Counted from the stretch's first letter, positions 22,694-34,982 are shown. The stretch is DNA of 64,000 nucleotides from Neovahlkampfia damariscottae (GCA_016618085.1 JABLTG010000069.1:1-64000), one strand, 5' to 3'. The notes: a model not told the origin generated them from the sequence alone. A program made the numbers and translations.

Positions 22694-22778
22694 ATTATTT
22701 TATTTTTCCGTCGTCAAGTCACAAAAAACATTTCATTGGTTCATTTGTTTTCAACGTATTTTTTGTGAAGCAGATAAA

Positions 22779-24516
22779 ATGTCGGACAGTGGAGGAAATT
22801 TGACTCCTCTGAGCGAAACAACTGAGGAAAATCAAATTTTAAACGTTGAAGAAAAAGAGTTGTCAAGAGAAGAGTTACTTTGTCAGTTGGAAGATTCAGA
22901 TTTCAAAATCAGAGGATTAGAGAGACAATTAAGAGACTCAAAGAAAAAGTTAAAGAAAATAAATGAAGTTTTTAAATCAGATGAATGTCGTTTGAATGAA
23001 GTTATCGAGAATTTGACCTTGAAATGTTCCTTTTATGAAAAAATAATTGAAGAGTTAGAACCAGAAACTAATATTCAAGAGTTACGTGAGAAGGTACATG
23101 CTGAAGTTGAAAAATCAAAAAATTTCGATAAACTGTCAGAAGTTGATTACGAAATTCAAAGAAATAACAATTTAGAAGAAGTTTTGAATCAAAAGAATTC
23201 ACCAGGAGTAGGATATATAAAATCAAACTCATTACTGTTTGCTCCAAGCCCAGATTCGGATGTAACTTTTTTTTTTTCTTTTGACATTTTTTGAAAGGAA
23301 CAACCTTTGTCACCAAAAAAATCAAGTAAATCAGTTTTAAACATGTTTGGTCTGAACGAAAAAATACCACTTTCACCAAGGCTTGAAAAGAAAAATTCAG
23401 CAAACATGGGAAAAAAAAAAGAAAAAATGACAGAAGTCTTTGTTGTTGAAGATGAAGACTCTGATGATGAAGAAACAGAATTTAGTGAAAATGATATGAA
23501 CCAAATGATGCAATCTGATGGTGAAAAGAAAAACAAAGAAGTTGAATTTAGTGAAAAAATTATGAACAGTTTACAAGTTGGTATTAAAGTTTCAGTAAGA
23601 ATAAAAAGTATTTAACAATAAGATGAAAAACCTAAAACAGAATGATTTTTTGATTAAACAACAAAACAAACAAAATTTCAATTTTAAATCTTTTGGAAAT
23701 GATTCATTTTCCAGTTTAAGAGAATCAGCTGGTGTAACAGAAGAAGAATTTATTAAATCTATATGTGAACAAAATATGAAAGTTATTATAACTCCTGGGA
23801 AAAGTGGTGCTTTATTATTTTTTACAGCGGATCGAAAATTTGTTTTGAAAACTGTTTCTGTCACAGAAAGAAAATTTCTTGAAAAAATTTTGAAAAACTA
23901 TGAACATCATGTAAAATCAAGACCAAGTACAACTATTGTTAGATTATTAGCTCTTTATAAAATTACAATCAACAAGGCTTCGATTCAATTGATTGTGATG
24001 GAAAATGTGTTTCCAATAAAACCAAAAATAGTTTTTGATTTAAAAGGTTCATCAATTGGAAGGTCAGCCACAATAGAAGAAAAAGCGTCAGGTGGAATTC
24101 TCAAAGATAATGATTTATTATCATCAGATCTTCGAATTAAAATTGCAGAAAATTTCAAAAAAGAATTCCTTGAAAATTTGACAGAAGATTGTAAATTTTT
24201 GGCAAATAATGAAATCATGGATTACTCAATGTTATTGGGAATTGATGAAGAACCTGAAAATGAATTTGAACAAACTGTTAAAAATAGATTTACACATTTA
24301 AAAAGTGTTGAAGGAAATCAACATTATTATTTGGGTATTATTGATATTTTACAAAAGTGGAATTTGAAAAAGAAAGCAGAGGTTCAGTACAAGCAGACTT
24401 TATTACAAAATGATAAATCAAAACTATCAGCAATGCCTCCGAAAGATTATGCAAACAGATTCTTAAATTTTTTGAATGAATCTGCAATTTTTGGTGTACA
24501 AAGTGAAACAATATAA
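22779..24516 (+). CDS. Phosphatidylinositol-phosphate kinase (PIP4K/PIP5K family)
   Basis: Exons are 22779..23261, 23298..23594 and 23623..24516, with introns of 36 and 28 bases; 557 residues. The N-terminal half has a coiled coil (REELLCQLEDSDFKIRGLER) and an acidic serine stretch (VEDEDSDDEETEFSEND). The PIPK domain has the glycine loop TPGKSGALLFFTADRKFVLK, the lysine in VLKT, the catalytic segment NEIMDYSMLLGI and the metal-binding IIDILQKW. It phosphorylates phosphoinositides at membranes to control traffic and actin. The activation loop KKKAEVQYKQ has a Glu in the position typical of PI4P 5-kinases. The start was chosen at the first ATG, about 45 bases after an ATTGG element. Confidence 0.9.
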
Positions 24517-24740
24517 TATATAAATATTTTTTAAGAACGAAAATAGTACCAGTAAATTTAGAATTTTTCAATTTTTCAAAAGACTTTGAATAGGGAATTC
24601 ACCAGTACAAGGTAATTTTTCATTGAAGCCATTGATCCTTGGTTCTATTGAAAATTTTTTCTGTTTGACAAATGGTTTTTCTTTTCCTCTTCATATATCT
24701 ATAAATAGAAAAAAACTGGTTTGATTGGTGGAAATTTCAA

Positions 24741-27042
24741 TGAAACAAAGCTTTGACTGTTTGTTTTTTTCCTCTTGGTATTTCTTCCTTTGACTCTGTA
24801 TGCTCAAAGTTGTGGAAACTACAATAATTGTACTTCTTGTGCAACAAACAGCTGTAGTAAGTCAATAAAACAAACTGAAGTTTTAGAATAGTGCACCTTG
24901 TCTCAAACTTGTACCAACTCGACAACAGTTTGTAAAACTTTCGAAGTTTCATTTGGAGGTTCATTCTCTGAATCTGTTGATGCACATATTCGTCCAGAAA
25001 TAAGTAATATAACTTGTACCTTAGAAATTAAATTATTTCTGTCGGAACATATTTTCATCAAAAGAACGGATATGGGTTAAAAAGAGCTGTTTCAAGAATG
25101 GGATTATTATTTTGGAAATGTCTTAATTTATAAACCGGAATTTCTTAAAGCTAATCTCACAGATTTTCCAATACGATTCACTGACTTATCAACCTATGGA
25201 ATCGGTCCTGGATATAAATTAGGTTTTGTTCTTCAATATGAGCATCCAAAAACAAGAAAAGTTTTTTGTGATGCAGTTCTTTCTCAACAGGAACTGACCA
25301 TCAAAAATGGTTTCAGTCTAATTTATGAAAATGCAATCATTTGGATCGGTTTTACTATTTTCTGTATTTCATGGGTCTTATTGATGATATTCAGTTGTAT
25401 TTGTCAATTTAAAGATTCTTCAAAACTTTCATTTCAGTACTTTCGCTGTGGAAAACAGTTCAGAAATATTGTTGGATATGATCATGAAATGTACTTTAAC
25501 TATTCATGTTTCATTCTAGTTTCAATTATATTCATTTTTTTTGTATCATTTTCAACGTTAATTCTGGCAGATCTGACCTCACAATATGCATTCAGGTATC
25601 ATGGTGCTTATAGTGCTCTTTCAATTTCAGCAGTTGGATCTCATGATTATATTCAAGGTATAATTCATTTTGGGATTGGTTTATTCTGCTTTGGGTACTT
25701 TATTCATTGCATATGTTATTATGATATATTCTTGTTTTACAGGAAATAAAAATAGATATTCAATCATAATTGATCATATTCCAAAAGAATTGGATGAAGA
25801 GATATTGTAGAAAATATTTGTTGATGAATACGCAGAAGAATCTGTGCTAGAGGTTTGTAAATTATATGATGAATCAAAGACTTCAAAATTATACAGCAAA
25901 GCAGTTCGAATTTCCCATAAAATCAATGAAATCAATGATAAATTGGAGAATGAAAATGATGAAAAATTAATAATGAAAGATCAATTGATTTCTGATTTAC
26001 AAAAAACACGGAATGATATTCAAATTTCACAAGAGAAATCAAAAGATTATGAGAAAGCAATCATCACATTTTTTCATTCAAATGTGGTGCAGAACTGTTT
26101 GAAACAACTGCCAAAAGAATTGGAATTGTTCAAAGCTAAGAAAATATCGTATTATGAAGATGATATCATTTGGTTCAATCACCAAAAAAGTTACATTGAA
26201 ATTGGAATCAAAATTGCAGTATCATGGTTTTTTTCGTTGATCATCATTTTTTCCTTGATTTTCGTTGCTTCACTGCTATTCTTCTTTCAAATTGCTATTT
26301 TTGGGGTTCGTTCAATATTCAATGATTTTATTTCGATTTTATCCTCAAATGGATACACAGTATTTGATTATTTTCCAGGGTCATTTTTCTTAGTTTTTCC
26401 AATATTGGAAATAATAAACCCAATATAATATCGAAAGAAAGAATTATTGAATGAAGAATATACTTTATTTCATTCTTTCTTTCATTTATTAAGAATAAGA
26501 AAATGATTCCAATTGAAAAAAGGGAATTTTCAATTGAAAATAAGAAATATTTTCTGCTTAACTTTTTCAGCTGAATATTATGCGAAAAATATGATGCTTT
26601 TATGATGACAGTATCGTTTATTCCAATTGTTCCAATTTCAGTTTCAATTTCACTCTTTTTTTTCTTTCTGGATGTGTTTCTCACAAGATTAGAAATTATT
26701 TATTTTTACAAAAAAGGAGGAAGTGAGTAAGTCAAAATTTCTATTTTGAATGATTTCAGTGATCGAACTCTAACAATGATTCCAATGATCATTTGCATTT
26801 TTTTATCTATTCTTTCATATTTGATGAATTTGTTAACTTCAGAAACAGTAAAAGGCATGGTTGATTCTCTGATGTATAATTCAAGAGCCACTGGTGGGTT
26901 CCTGATGATGCTTATCAGTGTGTTTTGCGGCACATTATGTTTGACAACTTTTCTTATTTTCTTACTCTTCAACATTTTTGATTTGAAATCAATCATCCAA
27001 GGGTTTATATACAAATCAACCGAAAACAAGAAACAAATTTAG
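24741..27042 (+). pseudogene. Decayed TMEM63/OSCA/CSC1-like channel gene
   Basis: Successive frames carry a signal-like start, a Cys-rich ectodomain (YAQSCGNYNNCTSCATNSC), several membrane helices and an RRM-like cytosolic segment (RYSIIIDHIPKELDEEIL). A DDIIWFNHQ junction then precedes further helices. This order matches TMEM63/OSCA mechanosensitive channels. The frame is broken: a one-base deficit in a T-run near 24768, in-frame TAA at 25078, a frame shift near 25665, in-frame TAG at 25808, TAA at 26426 and more disruption up to 26600. A normal intron (26727..26755) still joins the last parts. With this many breaks it is most likely a pseudogene; the family call is moderate. Confidence 0.5.
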
Positions 27043-27167
27043 GAACAAAGCGAAACGAGAATACTTGAATATTGATTATGAAATAAAGAATGTTAAAACA
27101 AAATGAATAAAGAATTGTTTTACTCATAATCAATTTTAATTTTATCTTTTAACTTCTATTCAAGTCA

Positions 27168-27240
27168 GGCTGTTTAGCTCAGTTGGCAGAGCATTAGTCT
27201 TGTAAACTAAGGGTCATGAGTTCGATTCTCATAACAGCCT
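27168..27240 (+). tRNA. tRNA-Thr (TGT)
   Basis: A full cloverleaf has acceptor GGCTGTT/AACAGCC, D-loop TAGCTCAGTTGGCAGAGCA and anticodon loop CTTGTAA with anticodon TGT. The T-arm is TGAGTTCGATTCTCA. No intron is present. A T-run directly after the gene (from 27243) would end pol III transcription. Confidence 0.95.
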
Positions 27241-27342
27241 AATTTTTTTTTATTTTCACAAATCATAAGAGAAGTTGAGACGATCTTTTTTTCAAGTTTT
27301 CTTTTAAACAAATTGATCTTTTATCTTTACATCAAAATTTAT

Positions 27343-28042
27343 TTATTTTTTTCTGTCTCCAGTGAATGCAGGTGTATATGTTTGCATTTCTGGATTTTCA
27401 GCCAATTCTTCTCCTCTTCTCTTCACTAATTCCTTTTTATTTCTTGCAACTACTTGAGCTAAGTCCAAAGGAAGATATCTTTGATCATGTTTTGCTAAAC
27501 ATAAAACTGCCTTCATTTGATTTGGTCCAACCATGAAACCTTCACAAACACCTCCTGTACCTTCAGTAAACATATCAGGAAGTAAACCTTTGTAAGAAAC
27601 TTCAATTTCGTTTGCCAAATCAGTCAAAACAAAATTTGTTAAAAATGAATTTGGATTATGTCGAACAGAACCAATTTTAACAAGTCCACCTAATTTAAAT
27701 CTTCTATTTGGTGGATACATTTCTAGATTCTCCAAAACCTACAAAAGTGTTAAATTTCGATTTTTTTTTTACTTCAGTTGGACTAACATAAACGTTGAAA
27801 TATTTTTGATTGTTTTGAATGAAACTAAAAGAAATAAATGAACATAAAATAATTCCAGCCATAATCAATGCATATTTTTGATTTGAAGTTAAAAATTTTT
27901 TTTTTTGTTTTTTTTCTTTCTTCAAAATTTCTGTTGAATATTTTTTGTATTGATTAAATAATTTTGGATTTATAAATTGTTTAAATTTCAAAATTTGATT
28001 CACTTTTCGAGTGATGGACAACAATTCTCTTCCTCTGAGCAT
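27343..28042 (-). CDS. ccmE: Mitochondrial CcmE heme chaperone (cytochrome c maturation System I)
   Basis: Exons are 28042..27773 and 27738..27343, with a 34-base intron; 221 residues. A basic N-terminal extension (MLRGRELLSITRKVNQILK) looks like a mitochondrial presequence. It is followed by one membrane helix (ALIMAGIILCSFISFSF), then the CcmE beta-barrel: VYVSPTEV, RRFKLGGLVKIGSV, LTDLANEIEVSYKGLLPD and VCEGFMVG. The heme-binding motif LAKHDQRYLP contains the histidine that binds heme covalently. CcmE sits in the inner membrane and hands heme to apocytochrome c. This implies the organism uses System I rather than holocytochrome c synthase. Confidence 0.92.
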
Positions 28043-28095
28043 TTTTTGTTCAAAAATGAAATAATTGGTTCGGAGATTTAATAACCAATAATAAT

Positions 28096-29094
28096 TTATT
28101 TTTTTTTTTCTACTTTTTCTTCAGTTGATCTTTCATTTAACCAGTCAATAATTCTTTTATGAGAAGTAAAAACAGTTACATCATGAATAACATTGTGTTG
28201 GCATCCATGATATTCTTGATAAACCACATCATCACATGAAACAGATTGCCAGAGTTTTTCAGCACCTTTTTTTTCGACAATTTGATCTTCAACAGATTGT
28301 AATATGAGCATTGGTGTTTTCAATTTTGTCATATTTTGGTTTAAATCTTCTTCCATTGACAGTAATTCACGACCAAGTGTTGATGGAACAAAAGCAAATC
28401 TTTCTTTATGATTTTCCAATTTTTTTTGAATTTTAGGTAAAGAAGTTATTGTTTTATAATCAAGTTGTTTAGCATTAAACACAGGTACAAGATAACTTGA
28501 AGCTTTTATCAATGGTAACAAACCAGCATTTGGTTTTCCTGCTGCGATAATAGCAGGAGCAACAACAATACAACCACCAATTTTTTGTGAGAAATTAGTT
28601 GGAGGATGAAGTAACATTTCTAAAACTGTGCTTCCTCCCATTGATAAACCAAATAAAAACATTGGTAAATTTCTCAAACGGTCTTGATACTTGTGTAACA
28701 TACGAAAAATAAAAAACCATCCATTTTCATAGAGTATTTTGAAATCTGAAATATCACATTTTTCATGTCCGTATGATTTACCATGTCCTTGTTGGTCCAT
28801 CATGAAAACTTCGTAATTTTCTAAACATAAATTATTTGCTAATGCGCCATAGAAAGTGGATGATTCTCCAAGTCCATGAAATAAAAAAACAACTCCACTT
28901 TTCTTTTTAATGTTTTTTTTTTGTTACCGTGGTTTTTCTTGTTTGATGTGTCTGTAAAAAAGTGAAATTCCTTTGTGAGCTGAATTATCTGCATCTAGTC
29001 TTGCTTCAATAAGTTCTGAATTTGGGTATTCAGCTTTCCAGTCAAAGTTATCCAAAAGGTATTCAGTTGCTTTTTTTACAGCTTCTTCAGACAT
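28096..29094 (-). CDS. Monoacylglycerol-lipase-like alpha/beta hydrolase
   Basis: Exons are 29094..28928 and 28897..28096, with a 30-base intron; 322 residues. The core reads GVVFLFHGLGESSTFYGALA (oxyanion-side HG), then DQQGHGKS and the nucleophile elbow GLSMGG. The acid is probably in SVEDQIV and the histidine in GCQHNVIHD. This is the arrangement of monoglyceride lipases (Hydrolase_4), which release fatty acid from monoacylglycerols. No signal peptide is present, so it is cytosolic or membrane-associated. The start is the first ATG after the ATTGGACCAAT palindrome-like element at about 29124. Confidence 0.88.
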
Positions 29095-29262
29095 TTTGTT
29101 AAGAAAAAAAAAAAAAGTTGTTGATTGGACCAATAAAAAATTATTGGAGGTTTAAAAAAAGTTAAAAGTTAAAGTTGAGGAGTTTAATAAAACTGAAGTT
29201 CATGTTACAGTTTGCTTCGGAAAAAATAATGTTTTATTTTTTCTTTGAAATTTACATTTCTT

Positions 29263-29493
29263 TTATTCGTCAAGTTTTTTTACATCAATTTCATCTACAG
29301 TGGCATATTTCCGATTTGAATTTCGGACATGATTTTTTAATTTTGGAGGTGTATTTGGAGCGGAGTTTGGAGCTGATTTAGTGTTTGAATTTTCAGAACC
29401 AGGTTCTAATGCTTCCAATAAGTCGTCAATTGTTTGGTCTGATGTTGAAACCAAGTACTTTTTTTCTTTCTTTTTTGGTTTATGAAGGTCCAT
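29263..29493 (-). CDS. Small hypothetical protein, 76 aa
   Basis: The frame extends upstream, but the first ATG is at 29493, about 40 bases after a CCAATCA element (GATTGG on the plus strand near 29538). The protein is basic at the start (MDLHKPKKKEKKY), then acidic (TIDDLLEALEPGSE), then proline-serine-rich (SAPNSAPNTPP), and is probably disordered. No family is recognised. It is divergent from the next gene. Confidence 0.5.
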   Translation of the reverse strand: MDLHKPKKKEKKYLVSTSDQTIDDLLEALEPGSENSNTKSAPNSAPNTPPKLKNHVRNSNRKYATVDEIDVKKLDE

Positions 29494-29683
29494 TTTCAGC
29501 TTCTTTTTTCTTGAAGAGAAACAAACACGATTTGATTGGTCACTTACACGAAATTTATCAATTGACAGAATTGACAATTCCAAAGAATTTTTACATTTTA
29601 ACTCTAATTGATTTTAATCTGAAATAAATTGGAGGAAAATTTATCCAATGAATTTGGTCAAAAAAAAAAGTTCAAATTTTACG

Positions 29684-30288
29684 ATGAGTCAAACAACAAT
29701 TGAACAAATGGAAGAAATTAATTTCAAGAAAAGAGAACTTGAAAATCATGATGAATATAATGCAAAGAAACAAAAGGTTTGATTTTTTTGTGCCAACTCG
29801 AAAAAAGATCGACGAAAAATTATTTTCCGACCCAAATCAACCAGAGGAACCTCAAGATGACATTAATCACTCAATAATAAATAATTATGATGAAAGTGAA
29901 TCAATTGAAGAAGAATTTCCATCTCAAGAAGAAATAGTTACTCCAGAAAAACACAATGAAGTTTTGGTTGAAGATGAACAACTTTTAGAAATTAAAAACA
30001 GAATTGAAGTCATTTGCGAAAGAGCTAATATACTCCAAAGCCGTTTGAAACTAATCTTATTTTTTAAAAGTCACCACAGAAATTATGGAAGATGTTACAA
30101 ATTTTACCAATGAATTTCTTGAAAACTTCACAGAATTAGTTCAAAAAAGAACAGAAAAGAATGAAACTTTAATAAAAGAAATTTCAGAAACCATAGAATC
30201 AAATGAAAAACAAAAACAAAAAATTGAAAAAGCAGCACTTTTATCAGTGAATTTAAATGAAAAACTTGAAGAAATTTCAAAAATGTAA
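29684..30288 (+). CDS. Hypothetical coiled-coil protein, 181 aa
   Basis: Exons are 29684..29776, 29808..30042 and 30071..30288, with introns of 31 and 28 bases. The N-terminus is charged (TIEQMEEINFKKRELE), the centre is acidic and disordered (NYDESESIEEEFPSQEE), and the C-terminal third is a heptad-rich helix (TEKNETLIKEISETIESNEK). No domain is recognised. Splicing rejoins the frames without stops, which supports a real gene. A BLOC-1-like or kinetochore small subunit is possible but not shown. Confidence 0.65.
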
Positions 30289-30317
30289 AATATAACAAAT
30301 TCATTTTAACAAAAAAT

Positions 30318-31204
30318 TTATTCAACTACTGAAGAAGTTTCTTTTTCTTCTTTTAAATCTTCTTGTTCATTGTTGACAACTAAATCTTCATTCAACACTG
30401 ATGTATTTTCGAGAGTATCATCATCTTGTTCCTTTAATTGTTGATGTGTTCCTTCTTGTTGATTTACATGTTCTAATACACCTAATCTTAAAAATACCTT
30501 CTCAATTTTTCTGTAGAGTTTATCTTCAAAAGTTAAATTTTCATCTTCAGTTTCAACTAATTGTTGAAAACCCTGAGCGACTTTATAATCATAACTAAAT
30601 TTAAAAACAACAACAATCATTGATAAAAGTATTGAAAAAGATAAAAAAGCAATGTCTGCAATTGAAAAAGCTATTGGAATTGCAACCACTTGTAAGATTT
30701 GAAAAGGATCGATTTTTATAAACGCAAATGAAATTAAACAAATTGCAGCAAAAAATAAAGCAAGTGAACACCAAAGTGAAGTGAATGATATCAACTAAAA
30801 AAAATAAATTTTTTTTTTTTTTCTTTTACACCAACCAACAATAATTCTTGAATAGATCTATAACGAATTCTATCAATAAAAACTAATCCAAAAATTCCAA
30901 CAAGAGATATAATTATTGGAGGAATTGAGCAGACTAATGAGTACACTTGTGCAATAGTTTCAACAGTTGACAGTAAAACTAAAACATGTGCTTTTCTATA
31001 AAATAATAAAAATATGAAAAATCTTGTAACGTTGAACAACAAGATTAAACTAAAAATATAAATAGTGAAACGAATTAAATATAAAGTCAATTTTCCACGA
31101 AGAGGAGAAACCGTTTCTGTTTCTTCATGTGGTTGTACTTCAACCAAAGAGGTTTCTGGTTTGATTTCTTGAGATGGATTGACGTCTTCTTCAAATTGAT
31201 TCAT
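30318..31204 (-). CDS. Membrane protein with about six helices, unknown family
   Basis: Exons are 31204..30830 and 30794..30318, with a 35-base intron, giving 283 residues. Hydrophobic segments include LIRFTIYIFSLILLFNV, HVLVLLSTVETIAQVYSLVC, PPIIISLVGIFGLVFI, WCSLALFFAAICLISFAFI and AFLSFSILLSMIVVVF. Both ends are acidic and hydrophilic (for example EEDVNPSQEIKPETS), suggesting cytosolic tails. The frame is open upstream to 31231, but the first ATG is at 31204. No family is recognised. Confidence 0.7.
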
Positions 31205-31385
31205 CTTTTGAAAACCAAAATGATTTGCCAATAAAAAATGATAATTTTAAAACTTGGATAAATATCAAATTTATCAACAAAAAATAAATAATTTGTGTTT
31301 AAAAAATTTGGAGTTTCCAATTTGTCCTTTTCGTCCAATCAAATTCTTTTTTACAAAACGAAAAACAAAACAATTTTGAATAAAA

Positions 31386-32449
31386 ATGAGTACAATGTTT
31401 GAACAAGCAATGCAATTAAATGATGCAGACTTTGCAGTTTTCATGGAAAAAAGTAAAAGAATTGAGATAACAGATGTAGAAATTGATAGTTTAGCTGTTT
31501 TAAAAATTTTAAAACATTGTTCTGAAAATGAATTACAACATGTTAGTGGACAATTACTTGGTGTTGGTATTTCCGATACTTTACAAATCTCAAATTCATA
31601 TCCAACAATCATCACAACAGAAGACGAAGAAAAACGTAAAATAACCACAAAACAAAAACTAACTTTTACATAGAATATGACGAAGACTCAAAATATCAAT
31701 ATCAAATGATGGACTGTTTACAAAAAATGAATGTTGAAAATAATGTTGTTGGATGGTATCAAAGTTGTTATTTTCAAAATTATTTGGATGCATCTTTTAT
31801 TGAAACACAATATAACTTTCAATTAGATTATGTTAAAAAATGTGTTTGTATTCTTTTTGATACAGTACAATCATTATCAACTGGAATGTTAAAAATGAAA
31901 GCTATTCGTTTAACAGATTCATTCATGGAAGTTCTTCGTGAAGCTCATAAAACTCATACAAATCAATTAACACAAGAAATATTATCAAGATTAAAATTTG
32001 ATCCAACTGATATGATTGAAGAGTTACAAATTACAATTACAAATTCTGAATTATTCTCAAAGTCACTTGTGAAAGATTCAATTATTCATGATGATAACAA
32101 TCCAATTTTTATTGAAAAATTATTAGAGAATATAATTGAACACTCAGAAATGTTCATTCAAGAAGAAAATAAATTTCAATATTATCAAAGAAAAGTTACA
32201 CAACAAAAAAAGAAAACAACTGAAGATGAATCAACTGCTCAAATTGCTGTTACTGGTGGTACTTCAACAGCTCCTGTTGCTACTACAACAGCTCCAGTTC
32301 ATTTGTCTGTTGGTTCTTCAGCATCTGTAGTTGCTCCAAATAGATTAGAAGCTTTATTAATTTCAACACAAGTTAAAGATTCAATTGCTGAAATTGATGC
32401 ATTAGTTTCCTTATCAAAAAAGAAAATGACTGTTACTGATAAAATTTAA
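31386..32449 (+). CDS. EIF3H: Translation initiation factor eIF3 subunit h
   Basis: Exons are 31386..31635 and 31674..32449, with a 38-base intron; 341 residues, the normal length for eIF3h. The MPN domain starts with VEIDSLAVLKILKHC, continues HVSGQLLGVGI and then YQYQMMDCLQKMNVENNVVG and GWYQSCYF. The metalloprotease JAMM histidines are absent, as in all eIF3h. The C-terminus has the MEEL-type helical region and NRLEALLISTQVKDS. It is a subunit of eIF3 on the 40S ribosome. A low-complexity Thr/Ala linker (GGTSTAPVATTTAPV) sits before the final helix. Confidence 0.9.
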
Positions 32450-32527
32450 ATAATTATTTCAAAGTTTCTTTTTTGTTTTCTGCTTTAGTCATCATCACTA
32501 CTTTAAATGATGAAAAATAATACTCAT

Positions 32528-32534
32528 CCAATCA
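32528..32534. promoter_or_regulatory. CCAATCA element before the kinase-kelch gene
   Basis: CCAATCA lies 5 bases upstream of the ATG at 32540, so the promoter signature survives even though the frame is interrupted. Confidence 0.5.
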
Positions 32535-32539
32535 AAATA

Positions 32540-34982
32540 ATGTCCTCCTTCACCCGAAGATACACAATAAAAAAAAAAAATTGGATAAGGTGGCCAAGGA
32601 ACAATATACTCAGTACAAGATAAACAAAAAGATATTGAATACGCAATGAAATCACTTTACTGTGAAGACTATGAACAAGTTAATCAAATCATCAAAGAAA
32701 TCAATTTTGTTAAAGAATTAAAACATCCAAATTTATTATCATATGAAGAAACTTTCATGAATTATGATGAAGAAAATGAAGTTTTGTCAGTCAATATCAT
32801 AATGAAACTTTGTCAAGAAGGTTTGGAAAACACTGTTCACTGAAAAAACTTTAAAGGTGATTTGAACAAATATATTTTAAGAAATGAACTTGATGAAGAT
32901 AAAATTATTGATTTTATGATTCAAATTTGTCAAGGTTTGGAATATTTACATAAACAAAATGTGATTCATCGAGGTGAGCCAAATAAAAAGAAATTTTAAA
33001 AACTAAGACATCAAACCTGAAAATGTTTTAATAAGTATTGAAGAGAATGAAATAGTTTTGAAAATAACAGATTTTGGTCTTTCAAAAAAAGTTTCAGAAA
33101 TTTCATTTGCTAAAACTTATTGTGGAACTCTTTACTACAGTAAAAATATTGATTTATTTTAATTTTTATAGTTGCTCCTGAAATACTTTCTGGAAAATAT
33201 GATGAAAAAGTTGACTTGTTTTCTGTTGGTTCAATGTTGTATTTCATGATGACAAAACAGAATAAATCATTCCATCATGAAGTTTTAAACGACAAAAAAA
33301 TTCATAAAAAAAATAGAAAGTGAATGTAATGGATACTCAAAACAATTGATTTCAATGGTAATTCGTTTGTTAAATGTAATTCCGAATGAAAGACCTTCTT
33401 CAGCTGAATTATTGAAAATTTTGAAAAGAATGAAGGATAAAAAAGTGTTTGTTGTTGGGAGTATACCAAAAAATCGGTATGGGCACAGCTCACATCTAAT
33501 AAATGACAAATTATATATATTTGGAGTTAGTCAAAAAAAACGTTTTTTTAACAAGCTAGGGTTACATTAATGACATTAAAAAAACGACAAATGAATCTCA
33601 TGAGTTACTTTTAACAACCCTTGAATGGAAAAAACTGGTTGATGTTGAATCTTTGTTTGAAGGAATCAATCCATTTTCAAAATCAAATTCTAGTGATAAA
33701 TTACAAGAAATCAGAGGTTGTTTACCATCTACAAGATGTTGGCATTCATCAACAGTATATGATAACTCATTTGTTGTAATGGGTGGTTGTGGTGATTATG
33801 AATACTTCAATGACATCTATAAGTACCAATATAATTTTCAAAAGTGGTTGAAGATGCCGATAAAATTACCAAAACTATTAGCCAAGCATTCGACCGTAAA
33901 ATTTGAAGATTCATTGTTTGTATTTGGTGGAATGTTTTATGAAAAGAAATTCTTTATCAACAATGATTTATTTGAAATTTCTTCATTGAAAGACATCAAG
34001 AAAGTCGAATGTTCTGGCGATATTCCTTCAGAAAGATTTGGACATTCTGCTGTAGTCTATAATTCATGTATGTATGTTTTTGGTGGGCAAAATGAAAAGA
34101 CAACAAACAATGAGTTGTACGAATTAAATTTTCAAACAAAGAAATGGACAAAAATAGAAACTGAAGGAGATTTACCAACAATTAGAACAGATCACACTTG
34201 TTTAATTTACAAAAATTCAATGATTGTTATTGGTGGCCTTGAATCATTTGATCACATTTCACAAAATTTATCTCAGAGATTGGTGTATCAGTATTTCTTT
34301 GAACAAAAGAAATGGAAATATATTGAATTCACAGGTGATTTTCCATTCAAATTATCACAACATACTTCAGTTTTAGTTGGTGATGAAATTTTTTCATTTG
34401 GTGGAATGAGTTAGAATTATAAATTGAATAATACTCTTTATTCGTTGAATTGTCTGAATTGGACATTTCAAAACTTGAATAATGATCAATCAGAGCAGAT
34501 AAAAGCATGGCAAAAAGAACATTTCTTTTTGTGTCATGAATGTGCAAATCAGTGTAAGTTCAAATTTCATTAATGTTGTTGTGAAAGTGGTGTTTGGAAT
34601 TTCATTCTATGGAACCAAAGAAGAGAACCTCTGTGCAGTGTGTTACAATAAATCAAATAAAAAAAACAAATTCATTCAAATAAATGACTTACTGCAAGCT
34701 TATCACCTTTCAAGTGGACATGAAAATCCGAGACCATCAGAAGGTAAAAAATACTCATTTTTCGTTTCTTTGAAAAATAAATTGAAAAATTCAAATAAAG
34801 AAATATCATCTGCTCATCACTCAGAATCATCTGGAATGAATTCAAATCAAGAATTGAAGTTGAAATTTTTTGAAAAGAAATTTCATGAGTATGATGAAAA
34901 ATTTGAACTTTACGACAAAACTATAGAAAAATTAACGAAAGAGATCAAAAGGTTGAATGAAATAATTGAAAAAAAAGAATAA
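32540..34982 (+). pseudogene. Protein kinase-kelch fusion gene, interrupted
   Basis: The order is kinase (KKIG, then GGQGTIYSV, VIHRDIKPENVL, DFGLSK and APEIL), kelch repeats (RYGHSSHLINDKLYIFGG, SERFGHSAVVYNSCMYVFGG), a Cys-rich patch (FLCHECANQ, LCAVCYNK) and a C-terminal coiled coil. Four or more introns splice normally (for example 32820..32855, 32974..33011). Three defects remain: TAA at 32586 within the glycine loop, a one-base surplus in an A-run near 33294, and TAG at 34412 in the last kelch blade. Both stops fall where glutamine would be natural. A pseudogene, stop read-through or assembly error would each fit. Intact kinase-kelch fusions exist in other amoebae. Confidence 0.6.

Noticed and set aside
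32820-32855. In-frame TGA in the kinase-kelch gene taken as a third stop
   Set aside because: It lies inside a normal 36-base GT-AG intron whose removal gives the usual EGDLNKYI kinase sequence.
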